Below are positions 39,515 through 47,778 of a stretch of 64,000 nt of DNA, piece after piece. Every line of letters begins with the position of its first letter. Within the stretch, counting starts at the first letter, position 1. The position numbers and the translations under genes were made by a program. The stretch is from contig NZ_CP081153.1 of assembly GCF_025140835.1 (NCBI RefSeq), forward strand, positions 806,001-870,000. The letters run 5' to 3'. Origin of the DNA: Aliiroseovarius sp. M344 (lineage in GTDB: Bacteria; Pseudomonadota; Alphaproteobacteria; Rhodobacterales; Rhodobacteraceae). The notes under the pieces were generated by a model that was not told the origin of the DNA, made no database searches, and saw nothing but the letters and a program-made list of their open reading frames with translations.

Positions 39515-39982
39515 ATGAAAAAGACGCTCGCTTGACTGCTAGCTGCCACGTCACTGACCCCCGCAGAAGATGACCCAACGGGATGAGAGCAACGCTGCCG
39601 ACAGTGCGACCGCCGAGTTCAACAAGATGGAAGGTGCCAACATCAACTATGATGTCGCCAAAGATGGCTTGGTTCCATTTATGTATTTGGCCATGTCTGC
39701 GATCGGCAAATCGATGGCGGATGGCGAAGGATCGGTTCGCCTTGAAGCCAACAATTGCGGCGCGGTCTATGAATTGAAGTTGGAGGCTGACTTCGACGTG
39801 CAGGCGATGTCACCCGTTGTCGCAGGTCATGGGCTTAACAAAGATAACCAGCCAAATGCTTGTCCGGTGTGATCGTTGTCCAACCCCGATAACCTGATCG
39901 TGCGGCGTGATGGGTCTGTGGTGATTGGTGAAGACACCGGCAATCACGAAAACAACGCCATGTGGCTCTGGAAACGCGGCTA
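39515..39982 (+). pseudogene. phoX: Decayed phoX-like (DUF839) secreted phosphatase
   Basis: An ATG at 39515 after GGAGAAC starts a lysine-rich signal-peptide beginning (MKKTLA) that hits TGA after six codons. A second frame, shifted by one base, continues from about 39570 with DSATAEFNKMEGANINYD and VRLEANNCGAVYEL, both PhoX-like segments, and stops at TGA (39870-39872). In the same frame after that stop the family block NPDNLIVRRDGSVVIGEDTGNHEN follows and ends with TAA at 39980-39982. Intact PhoX is several times longer, so this is a remnant with internal deletion, a frameshift and stops. No function is expected. Confidence 0.75.
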
Positions 39983-40072
39983 AGCGCTTTTAGAAACGCA
40001 ACATGATTGGGCGCGGTCTTGCGCGCCCTTTCGTTTTGCTGTCGATCGTCAAGCGGTGCGCGTTTGGTATCG

Positions 40073-40861
40073 TTACTTCAAGATGGGTGGTTTTTCCGGG
40101 TCAGAGCCCGGCGCGACAGGCGTCGCGCGGTCTGGGGCTGGGGGAGCGGGAAGGTCAAACCGCACCCCCAAAGCTGCCAATTTCCCAGCTGCCTGTTCGC
40201 TGCCTGCAAAAAACCCCACATCCATCACACCCGCATCGAGGCCAGAGAAGGTTAACGCTTCGTTTGCGGCACCCGCCAGCGCGTGTTCAGCGCCAGTGAC
40301 CGCATCAATGAACCCCAGCAAGTGCCCTTTGCGGCCATCTGTATAGGTGACACCCGCCAAACACGCATGGTTTGCCAGGCCGCCAGCGGTAGCGAGCTTG
40401 GCATCCAGTGCCGCGATCAGCGCCTCAGGTGCGGATGGGCTGTGGACCTCGGCAATCCGGGCTTCGACCTGCTCTGGCCCCGATTTCAACGTGTCTGCCA
40501 GCCAGGCCATTGCCTCTGCCGGGATCAGGATGGATGACGGGGCCACGCCCAGATTGACCCCCAGGCCGATCTTTTGCCCGGCCAACATGGAGGCGATCAA
40601 TCGGCCTGGCAGCGCGGCGTAGGGCGCGGGCGAGCCCACGAATTCGGCCAGCCGATCTTCGCGGTCGAACACCAGCACATAGGCGGTGCCCTCTAGTTCA
40701 AAAACATCCGGTGTGATGTCGTCGCCTTCCGGCTCGTTGGCCAATAGCATGAACAACTCGCCATCCGCGAGGCGCTCATAAAACCGAAGCCGCGCCGCGT
40801 CGTTGGTCAGATCAACCTCCATTGCGGCATGGGCATCATCAAGGCGGGTTGTTTCGGTCAT
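40073..40861 (-). CDS. SseB-family protein
   Basis: 262 residues: LDDAHAAMEVDLTNDAARLRFYERLADGELFMLLANEP is the SseB N-terminal domain pattern, with TAYVLVFDREDRLAEF and a later SILIPAEAMAWLADTL. SseB enhances serine sensitivity in E. coli through an unknown mechanism; the C-terminal domain here is only weakly similar. It starts inside the end of the UDG-like gene by a four-base ATGA overlap. Long alternating A/L stretches are natural to the domain. Confidence 0.8.
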   Translation of the reverse strand: MTETTRLDDAHAAMEVDLTNDAARLRFYERLADGELFMLLANEPEGDDITPDVFELEGTAYVLVFDREDRLAEFVGSPAPYAALPGRLIASMLAGQKIGLGVNLGVAPSSILIPAEAMAWLADTLKSGPEQVEARIAEVHSPSAPEALIAALDAKLATAGGLANHACLAGVTYTDGRKGHLLGFIDAVTGAEHALAGAANEALTFSGLDAGVMDVGFFAGSEQAAGKLAALGVRFDLPAPPAPDRATPVAPGSDPEKPPILK

Positions 40862-41466
40862 GTTTTGGCCTCGGCACTTCGGTGGTTTAGCAGTTCAGCG
40901 ACGCGGGACCTTAAGACCGGCAGCAGTTCTGCCTCGAACCACGCGTTTTTCTTTAGCCATCCCGTATTGCGCCAAGATGGATGTGGCAAGGGAAAGAGCC
41001 GCGGCGCATGATCGCGCCATCCTTCGACAGTTGCTGTCACGCCTTTCGCGCGCCCAAGGTGGCGCGCTTGGGCAAACCCACCGACCAAAAGCGTCAGCGG
41101 GACATCTGCAAGGGCGGCGTCGACGCGGTCTGCCCATGTCGCCGCGCAAATCTTGGGTGGCGGAAGGTCGGACCCGTTCGCATCATAACCGGGGAAACAG
41201 AACCCCATCGGCGTGATGGCGATGCGTGACTTGTCATAAAAGGCGTCCCGATCAATCCCCATCCAATCGCGCAATCGGTCGCCTGACGGATCGTCAAAAG
41301 GCAGGCCCGATTTGTGCACGCGCATGCCCGGTGCCTGCCCGATAACGCGCACAGATGCCCCCTGCCGGAACCAGACCACTGGGCGCGGCGCATGGCGCGT
41401 TTCGGTGGCGGCGAAGCGGACCGTACACAGTCGGCAGGCTTCGATGTCGCGGGTCAAACTTGTCAT
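40858..41466 (-). CDS. Uracil-DNA glycosylase-superfamily protein
   Basis: 202 residues. The fold is marked by VRVIGQAPGMRVHKSGLPFDDPSGDRLRDWMGI (base-excision pocket and nucleotide-binding loop) and a C-terminal HPSWRNTGW that fits the intercalating HPS motif of the UDG superfamily. Three Cys (CRLCT early and FCFPGYD) do not form an obvious Fe-S pattern. Substrate specificity among UDG families is not clear. It is transcribed ahead of sseB. Confidence 0.75.
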   Translation of the reverse strand: MTSLTRDIEACRLCTVRFAATETRHAPRPVVWFRQGASVRVIGQAPGMRVHKSGLPFDDPSGDRLRDWMGIDRDAFYDKSRIAITPMGFCFPGYDANGSDLPPPKICAATWADRVDAALADVPLTLLVGGFAQARHLGRAKGVTATVEGWRDHAPRLFPLPHPSWRNTGWLKKNAWFEAELLPVLRSRVAELLNHRSAEAKT

Positions 41467-41501
41467 GGGCGCAAGTTAGGGGTCAGCCGCCGTGCGTGCA
41501 A

Positions 41502-41523
41502 TATTTCGAGATTTCTCGAAATA
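41502..41523. promoter_or_regulatory. Perfect inverted repeat upstream of arsR, site 1
   Basis: TATTTCGAGA (41502-41511) and TCTCGAAATA (41514-41523) are perfect complementary arms with a TT spacer. It lies 39 bp before the ArsR-family start. The core TATTTC.AGA is shared with site 2, so it is a candidate operator of the downstream ArsR protein. Confidence 0.65.
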
Positions 41524-41548
41524 AATGTTGCCTTCCTCAATCATTTCT

Positions 41549-41564
41549 ATATTTCTAGAAATAT
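41549..41564. promoter_or_regulatory. Perfect palindrome overlapping the arsR start, site 2
   Basis: ATATTTCTAGAAATAT is a 16-bp perfect palindrome whose last two bases overlap the ATG at 41563. With site 1 it makes a two-operator arrangement that would block transcription or ribosome access when the ArsR-type repressor binds. Confidence 0.65.
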
Positions 41565-41904
41565 GAAACACGATTCTCTTGAACCACTCAACCTCGACAT
41601 TGCCGCGTCTCAATTCGCGGCTCTCGGGTCCGAACACCGCCTGTCGGTGCTGCGCACATTAGTGCGCGCGGGTCCTGAAGGCTTGCCCATTGGGGCGCTG
41701 GGCGAACGATGCGGGGTGACCGGGTCCACGCTGACGCACCATATGAAAATCCTTGCGGCTGCGGGATTGGTGACACAGGCAAAGCAAGGCCGAAGCATCA
41801 TCTGCGCGGCTGCTGAATACGAGGTTATGCGCGCGCTGTCAGACTATCTTTTGTCTGAATGCTGTGCTGATTGCCCGGACGGAAAGGGCCACGATCATGG
41901 CTGA
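41563..41904 (+). CDS. ArsR-family metalloregulator
   Basis: 113 residues from ATG 41563, which sits directly after palindrome site 2. Winged-helix core: FAALGSEHRLSVLRTLVRAG, CGVTGSTLTHHMKILAAAGLV, SIICAAAEYEVM. The C-terminal tail LLSECCADCPDGKGHDHG has four Cys/His-rich positions, suggesting metal or arsenite sensing at the C terminus rather than in the classical alpha3 site. The stop overlaps the permease gene by eight bases, so the two are coupled; a repressor of that permease is likely. Confidence 0.88.
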   Translation: MKHDSLEPLNLDIAASQFAALGSEHRLSVLRTLVRAGPEGLPIGALGERCGVTGSTLTHHMKILAAAGLVTQAKQGRSIICAAAEYEVMRALSDYLLSECCADCPDGKGHDHG

Positions 41905-42946
41905 GACAACGCATTCACACCCGCCATCGAGAAGCTGGAAGATCGATAAAGCCTGGGTCGCAATCTTGCTGATTCCGATCATTCTGGCTGTGTTTGCGCC
42001 GGGTGAGGTCTGGCCGATGATCACATTCGCGCTGACAGCACTGATGCATACAGCGCCGTTTATCTTGTTTGCGATCCTTGCTGTCGCCTACCTCAAAGCA
42101 ACCGGGGCTGAAAGCCTGCTCGCCCGAGCGTTTGAGGGGCGTGAAGTGCGCATGATCGTTATGGCCGCGTTTGCGGGCGGCCTGTCGCCGTTTTGCTCGT
42201 GCGAGGTTATTCCCTTCATTGCCGCCATGCTGGCTGTCGGCGCACCGTTGGGCGCGGTCATGGCGTTCTGGCTGTCCTCGCCCTTGATGGACCCGGCGAT
42301 GTTCGCCATCACGGCCGGTACATTGGGCACAGGTTTCGCCGTTGCCAAAACCATTGCGGCTGTGTCGATCGGCCTTTTCGGCGGCTTCACCGTCCGCGCC
42401 ATGGCCAAAACCGCTGTGTTTGCCGACCCTCTGAAGAACGCGCCTGCAGCCGCGTGCTGTTCGTCGTCGGGCTGTGGCACCGGATCGGGCGCTGACATCT
42501 ATTCTGGTGAGGTCAACTGGCAGTTCTGGAGCGACTCAGCGCGGCGCTCAACATTTCGCGCGACAGCGCTTGAGAACCTTCTCTTCCTCGGAAAATGGTT
42601 GCTGCTGGCTTATATGATCGAGGCGTTGATGCTGCGCTATGTGCCCGCTGATCTTGTGGCGCAGGTGTTGGGTGGTTCTGGTATTGGGCCGATCTTGTTG
42701 GCCGCAATTGTTGGTGCTCCGGCCTATCTGAATGGTTATGCCGCTGTTCCCATGGTTGCTGCATTGCTTGAACAAGGCATGTCCAACGGCGCGGCAATGT
42801 CCTTCGTAATTGCGGGTGGTGTCAGCTGCATCCCCGCTGCCATAGCTGTGTGGGCGCTGGTCAAACCACGGGTTTTTGCGGCCTACCTTGTGCTGGCAGT
42901 TATTGGTGCTATCGCAGCTGGTCTTACTTGGGGGGCAATCGCCTAA
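41897..42946 (+). CDS. ArsP/YraQ-type (DUF318) permease
   Basis: 349 residues from ATG 41897, eight to ten TM segments. The family signature SPFCSCEVIPFIAAMLAVGAP sits in an early TM pair, and a matching LAAIVGAPAYLNGYAAVPMVAALLEQG lies in the second half. A cytoplasmic loop carries CCSSSGCG, a likely soft-metal or thiol-binding patch. ArsP-type permeases export organoarsenicals and related compounds; the ArsR partner supports a metal/metalloid role, but the exact substrate is not determined. Confidence 0.85.
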   Translation: MAETTHSHPPSRSWKIDKAWVAILLIPIILAVFAPGEVWPMITFALTALMHTAPFILFAILAVAYLKATGAESLLARAFEGREVRMIVMAAFAGGLSPFCSCEVIPFIAAMLAVGAPLGAVMAFWLSSPLMDPAMFAITAGTLGTGFAVAKTIAAVSIGLFGGFTVRAMAKTAVFADPLKNAPAAACCSSSGCGTGSGADIYSGEVNWQFWSDSARRSTFRATALENLLFLGKWLLLAYMIEALMLRYVPADLVAQVLGGSGIGPILLAAIVGAPAYLNGYAAVPMVAALLEQGMSNGAAMSFVIAGGVSCIPAAIAVWALVKPRVFAAYLVLAVIGAIAAGLTWGAIA

Positions 42947-43096
42947 ACCCGCTTAAAGACTGCAACTTACGCTCGACCATTGTTGTTTGCCATCAGTTGC
43001 AGTATTTCCAGAAATTAACAAACATTACGGTTGCGTCTTGCGGGTTTGCGCCAAGACGCAACCGGTTGGTTTAGAAAGAACTGGACGGGGCATCTC

Positions 43097-44395
43097 ATGT
43101 ATCGCGTGTGGAATTTTGTCACGACTTACTCGATCCTCCTGATCAGCGGGGCCATTCTCGCGCTGATCTGGGCCAATATCGATCCCCATTCTTATCATCA
43201 TGTTGTCGAATACCCGCTGTGGTTTAACAGCTGGATCGGCATTGATATCGGCCATTGGGAGCACGCATACGGCGAGGTCGCGCATCATTTCGAATACGGT
43301 GATATCGAGCGTGTGGTGACATTCCACTATCTGATCAACGACATGCTAATGGCGTTGTTCTTCGCCATCGCAGGCAAAGAGGTCTGGGAAGCAGTGATCC
43401 TCGAAAACGGGTCGTTGCGCGGCAAGAAAGCAGCGACGCCGCTGGTGGCGACTGCAGGCGGTATGCTGGGTCCCATCGCCGTGTATCTGGGCATTGCCTA
43501 TTTCCTCGGATCCACAACCTTTGATGCGGTGTCGCGCGGTTGGGCTATTCCGACCGCAACCGATATCGCCTTCAGCTATCTGGTCGGGCGTCTGGTCTTC
43601 GGCGCAGGTCACCCCGCCGTTCGGTTCCTGTTGTTGCTGGCTATCGCAGATGACGCTGCTGGCCTGATCATTCTGGCGATTTTTTACCCATCTGGCGAAC
43701 TGGCACCATTGTGGCTTCTGTTGTCGGTCATTGCCTCAGCTGCGACCTTCTTGGTGTTCAACTGGATGCCGCGCCGTCTTGATCGCGGAAACCAATTACG
43801 CCCTCGTTCGACATGGGTGCGCAAGAAGTTGGGCTGGTATCCTTACGCCGTTGCGGGATGTCTAAGCTGGTTTGCATTCGCCCAAGCAGGTATCCACCCA
43901 GCTTTGGGTTTGTTGCCAGTCATCCCGGCTATTCCTCATGCAGATCGTGCATTTGGCCTGTTTGCCGAGGCTGAGAAATACCTGACGGACACCCTGAACC
44001 AAATGGAACACGGTTTGGCCATACCCGTAGACATCGTTCTATTTTTCTTCGGGCTGCTGAATGCTGGCGTCGAGTTTGGCGCGATATCTGAAGCCACTTG
44101 GTTGGTTTTGGCCGGGCTGGTCGTTGGCAAGCCCGTGGGTATTTTCTGCATGGGATGGCTCGCGGCGCACCCGATGGGACTTGGATTGCCAGCAGGTATG
44201 CGCACCATCGATTTGATCGTTATCGGCTTCGTGGCAGCCATTGGTTTCACCGTTTCACTCTTCGTTGCCTCGGTGGCATTTTCTCCGGGACCAATTCAGG
44301 ATGCAGCCAAAATGGGTGCCCTGTTTAGCTTCGGCGCGGTAATCCTGTCGTTTGCAGCGGGAAAGTTGTTAAAAGTGCAAAAACAGGAAGGCTAG
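43097..44395 (+). CDS. nhaA: Na+/H+ antiporter NhaA
   Basis: 432 residues from the ATG at 43097; a TTG at 43031 would add 22 residues with no family match. About 11-12 TM segments. The ion-binding site is plain in AIADDAAGLIILAIF (the two adjacent Asp), preceded by PTATDIAFSYLVGR, with FFGLLNAGVEF in the unwound helix region. It exchanges cytoplasmic Na+ for protons, useful for a marine organism. No operon partners are seen. Confidence 0.92.
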   Translation: MYRVWNFVTTYSILLISGAILALIWANIDPHSYHHVVEYPLWFNSWIGIDIGHWEHAYGEVAHHFEYGDIERVVTFHYLINDMLMALFFAIAGKEVWEAVILENGSLRGKKAATPLVATAGGMLGPIAVYLGIAYFLGSTTFDAVSRGWAIPTATDIAFSYLVGRLVFGAGHPAVRFLLLLAIADDAAGLIILAIFYPSGELAPLWLLLSVIASAATFLVFNWMPRRLDRGNQLRPRSTWVRKKLGWYPYAVAGCLSWFAFAQAGIHPALGLLPVIPAIPHADRAFGLFAEAEKYLTDTLNQMEHGLAIPVDIVLFFFGLLNAGVEFGAISEATWLVLAGLVVGKPVGIFCMGWLAAHPMGLGLPAGMRTIDLIVIGFVAAIGFTVSLFVASVAFSPGPIQDAAKMGALFSFGAVILSFAAGKLLKVQKQEG

Positions 44396-44614
44396 CGCTG
44401 CGGCTGGTGTCCAGTCACACTAGCTTCCGGGTCGGACAGCGCATCATGGAAGCGGTTTTAGGGGACAAGTTTGGACAATTTCCCCAACAAATGGGGCACT
44501 CCATTGATGTCTCGCGCTGGAGTTCGACATAATGATGCCTAAGTAGGCGATTATAGCGCTACGTTAAGAAAGCTAGTTTATTAGCGATAAACGAAAGCAG
44601 TGTCGGAGCACCAA

Positions 44615-45274
44615 ATGCTCGAGTTCAACAATGTCAGCAAGTCCTTCTGGACGGGACAGCAACGCAAGGTCATTCTTGACGATGTGTCCTTTCGCGTTGA
44701 GCTGGGCAATTCGTTGGGCATTCTAGCACCCAACGGAACGGGCAAGACGACGCTGATCAATATGATTGCAGGGCTCGAAAAGCCGGACGAAGGTGAAATA
44801 CGTCGTGGGTGCCGAATTTCCTTTCCATTGGGCTTTATGGGCGGTGTGATCGGACGGCTGTCAGCCAAAGAAAACGCCCGTTACCTTGCCAAAATCTATG
44901 GTTTGGACCCGGATTACATCGAAGCGTTTACCAGATGGCTGTGCGAGCTCGAGGAATATTACGATTTTCCCGTGGCAACCTACAGCGCGGGTATGCGCGG
45001 ACGGTTCTCATTCGCGCTGTTGCTGGCACTGGACTTTGACATTTACCTGATCGACGAGGGCATGCCACAAAGCACCGATGCGCAGTTCAACCGAAAGGCC
45101 GGGGATGTGCTGCGCGACAGGTTGACGAAATCCACGGTGATCATTGTCTCGCACCAAGCAGAGACACTTGAGAAGTTCTGCCAGTCTGCGGCGGTTCTTA
45201 AGGATGGCCAGTTCTATATGTTTGAAACTTTGGAAGAAGCGAAACGGCTTTATGACTACCAAACCCAAGGCTAA
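44615..45274 (+). CDS. kpsT: Capsular polysaccharide export ATPase (KpsT-like)
   Basis: 219 residues from ATG 44615, which follows GGAG at 44604-44607; a GTG at 44600 is the alternative. Walker A APNGTGKTT at residues 38-46, signature-like YSAGMRGRFSFALLLALDFD and Walker B LIDEGMPQS. The wide-open signature (YSAGM) and VILDDVSFRVE match the KpsT/Wzt group that energises export of capsule or lipid-linked polysaccharide. kpsE follows with a 23-base overlap. The partner membrane protein KpsM is not in this window. Confidence 0.88.
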   Translation: MLEFNNVSKSFWTGQQRKVILDDVSFRVELGNSLGILAPNGTGKTTLINMIAGLEKPDEGEIRRGCRISFPLGFMGGVIGRLSAKENARYLAKIYGLDPDYIEAFTRWLCELEEYYDFPVATYSAGMRGRFSFALLLALDFDIYLIDEGMPQSTDAQFNRKAGDVLRDRLTKSTVIIVSHQAETLEKFCQSAAVLKDGQFYMFETLEEAKRLYDYQTQG

Positions 45275-46943
45275 AAAATTTCGCATAAGCCGAACCTCGC
45301 GGGTCCGCCAATCGGATGCCGCGCTGTCAAACAACGATGTTTTTGCGCAGCGGGTGAGGGCTGAGGCTCAGAATGCCAATCCAACCCCAGCTGATGCAAC
45401 CCCGCGTACGCCAAATCCGTTGGAAGAGCAGGCTCAATCCGTTTCCGAAGATGGTTTCCCCAAAACGGGGTTTGTTGAAAAAAGCCGTTCTCAGGGCGCA
45501 TCTTCAGGCGATGATATGGAGGCAGCAATCGATGCAATTCGGCAAGAGGGTCTGACTGGTCGCCAATTGCGAATGGCCCGACGCGTTGCGCAAAAACACG
45601 GCATCGAAATCGAGACCGATTTTGAAGCTGTGTACAAGCTTCGACAGGCCGGGGTGGACCCGTTTAAACGCTCTAACATGCTGGAACTTGTGGGGGCAGA
45701 TGGGCGGGGTCGGACCTCGGACAAACCGTCTGCAAACCTGCCGCAGGCTCGATCGATGCCAAACCTACCGGCGAACCATGTCTATGACGAAGCAGACCGT
45801 GCTCGGACAGTCCGCGAGATCCAGCTGGATATTGTCCGCCGTCGCCGCAGAAACCTCCGCTTGCTATTTGCGCGCCTGGCATTCTTTATCTTACTTCCGA
45901 CATTCATCGCTGGACTCTATTATTACAACTATGCGACGCCAATGTACGCGACCAAAACTGAATTCGTGATCCAGAAAGCGGATGGGTCCGGTAGCAGCGG
46001 CTTGGGCAGCCTTTTTGCAGGCTCGGGTCTGGCCACGTCGCAAGATAGCATAACGGTGCAAAGCTACCTGACGTCGCGTGATGCAATGCGCAGACTGGAC
46101 GACGATATCGGCTACAAGTCGGTCTTTTCAGACGCAAACATTGATTCAATCCAGCGCCTTGACGATGACGCCTCCAATGAAGACGCATATAAGCTCTATA
46201 AGAAGAACGTGAAAATCGGCTTCGACCCAACCGAAGGCATCGTTAAGATGGAGGTCGTCGCACCTTCGCCAGCGCAAAGCGCCCAGTTCTCAGAGGTGTT
46301 GATTTCATATGCTGAAGAACGCGTTGATAACCTGACTCAGCGCTTGCGCGAGGATCAGATGGAGGGCGCAGTTTCCAGCTACGAAAAGGCTGAACGCGAC
46401 ATGCTTGATGCGCAGGCGGAAGTGTTGCGGCTGCAGGAAGATATGGGCGTTTTTGATGCGAACTCTGATGCGTCGGCCTTGATGACGCAAATCACTGGTT
46501 TTGAAGGCCAGCTGCAGGAAAAACGATTGTCGTTACAGCAGCTCTTGGACAACACACGGCCCAACCAAGCGCGTGTGGCCGGCCTGAGGGGTGATATCGG
46601 TAGGCTTGAAACGCTGATTGCGGAATTGCGCGGGAAGTTGACCGAGACAGGTGGTGCAAACGGATCTCTGGCCTCGATCAGTGGTCGATTGCGCATTGCA
46701 CAAACCAATCTGGAAACGCGCACTATGTTGATGCAGCAATCGTTGCAGCAGCTGGAAAACGCGCGGATCGAAGCCAACAAGCAAACCCGCTATCTGGAGC
46801 TTGGCGTGCGCCCGGTCGCACCAGACGAACCGACCTATCCAAGATCGTTTGAGAACACATTGCTAGCGTTTCTGATTTTTTCCGGTCTTTACCTGATGGC
46901 GTCGATTACAGCGTCGATCCTGCGCGAACAGGTTTCGTCCTGA
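45252..46943 (+). CDS. kpsE: Capsule export inner-membrane protein (KpsE-like)
   Basis: 563 residues from ATG 45252. The first 190 residues are a hydrophilic extension (KAKKFRISRTSRVRQ start, SDAIRQEGLTGRQLRMARRVAQKHG). Then a TM (LRLLFARLAFFILLPTFIAGLYYY), a periplasmic domain with SYLTSRDAMRRLDDDIG, a long coiled coil, and a second TM near the C terminus (LLAFLIFSGLYLMASITASILREQ). This polysaccharide-copolymerase-like layout is KpsE/BexC. The long cytoplasmic extension is unusual compared with E. coli KpsE (about 380 residues). Confidence 0.85.
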   Translation: MTTKPKAKKFRISRTSRVRQSDAALSNNDVFAQRVRAEAQNANPTPADATPRTPNPLEEQAQSVSEDGFPKTGFVEKSRSQGASSGDDMEAAIDAIRQEGLTGRQLRMARRVAQKHGIEIETDFEAVYKLRQAGVDPFKRSNMLELVGADGRGRTSDKPSANLPQARSMPNLPANHVYDEADRARTVREIQLDIVRRRRRNLRLLFARLAFFILLPTFIAGLYYYNYATPMYATKTEFVIQKADGSGSSGLGSLFAGSGLATSQDSITVQSYLTSRDAMRRLDDDIGYKSVFSDANIDSIQRLDDDASNEDAYKLYKKNVKIGFDPTEGIVKMEVVAPSPAQSAQFSEVLISYAEERVDNLTQRLREDQMEGAVSSYEKAERDMLDAQAEVLRLQEDMGVFDANSDASALMTQITGFEGQLQEKRLSLQQLLDNTRPNQARVAGLRGDIGRLETLIAELRGKLTETGGANGSLASISGRLRIAQTNLETRTMLMQQSLQQLENARIEANKQTRYLELGVRPVAPDEPTYPRSFENTLLAFLIFSGLYLMASITASILREQVSS

Positions 46944-46944
46944 T

Positions 46945-47778
46945 ATGACGGATGTGGCCGTTGGAAAAGTGCGGATCGGCAACACCCGCCCGTTAACAAT
47001 CATAGCGGGGCCCTGCCAATTGGAAGGGCAGGAGCATGCTATGATGATCGCCGAAAAGATGGCGCGCATCTGCGAGGGTTGCGGCGTCGGCTATGTCTTT
47101 AAAGGGTCTTTCGACAAGGCCAACCGAACCTCTCTGTCTGGGCAGCGGGGGCTTGGACTGGAAGAAGGTCTTCAGGTTCTCGCGGCGGTGAGGGAGCAGG
47201 TGGGAGTACCAGTTCTGACGGATGTGCATTTGCCAGAACAATGTGCAGAAGTCGCAAGCGTCGTCGACGTCCTTCAAATCCCAGCTTTTTTGTGCCGGCA
47301 AACCGATCTTCTGGTGGCCGCTGCCAAAGCTGGTAAACCGATCAACGTCAAGAAGGGCCAGTTTCTTGCCCCTTGGGACATGGACCACGCGGTCGGGAAA
47401 ATCACCGGATCTGGTAATTCGCAAGTGATGTTGACCGAACGGGGTACCTCTTTCGGCTACAATACCCTTGTCACAGATATGCGCGCTTTGCCGCAATTGG
47501 CGGCGTCGGGTTTTCCCGTGATCATGGACGCGACCCACGCAGTGCAAATGCCGGGCGGGCAGGGGGCTTCGTCTGGTGGCCAGAGGGAGTTTGCGCCGGT
47601 CCTTGCGCGCGCGGCCGTCGCGATCGGCATTGCAGGTGTGTTCATCGAAACCCATCCAGATCCGGACAATGCACCGTCTGATGGGCCGAATATGATCCCT
47701 TTGGACCAGATGGCGCAATTGGTTGCCGATCTGGCGGCTTTTGACCGACTGGCCAAGGAAAGACCATTGCAGAGATGA
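46945..47778 (+). CDS. kdsA: 3-deoxy-D-manno-octulosonate 8-phosphate synthase
   Basis: 277 residues. Condenses phosphoenolpyruvate with arabinose 5-phosphate to Kdo 8-phosphate. TIM-barrel features: IIAGPCQLEG, YVFKGSFDKANRTS, PVLTDVHLPEQ, VKKGQFLAPWDM and IETHPDPDNAPSDGPNM. It starts one base after the kpsE stop and overlaps the next gene by four bases, so it is in the capsule operon. A second copy elsewhere for lipopolysaccharide is likely but cannot be seen here. Confidence 0.95.
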   Translation: MTDVAVGKVRIGNTRPLTIIAGPCQLEGQEHAMMIAEKMARICEGCGVGYVFKGSFDKANRTSLSGQRGLGLEEGLQVLAAVREQVGVPVLTDVHLPEQCAEVASVVDVLQIPAFLCRQTDLLVAAAKAGKPINVKKGQFLAPWDMDHAVGKITGSGNSQVMLTERGTSFGYNTLVTDMRALPQLAASGFPVIMDATHAVQMPGGQGASSGGQREFAPVLARAAVAIGIAGVFIETHPDPDNAPSDGPNMIPLDQMAQLVADLAAFDRLAKERPLQR

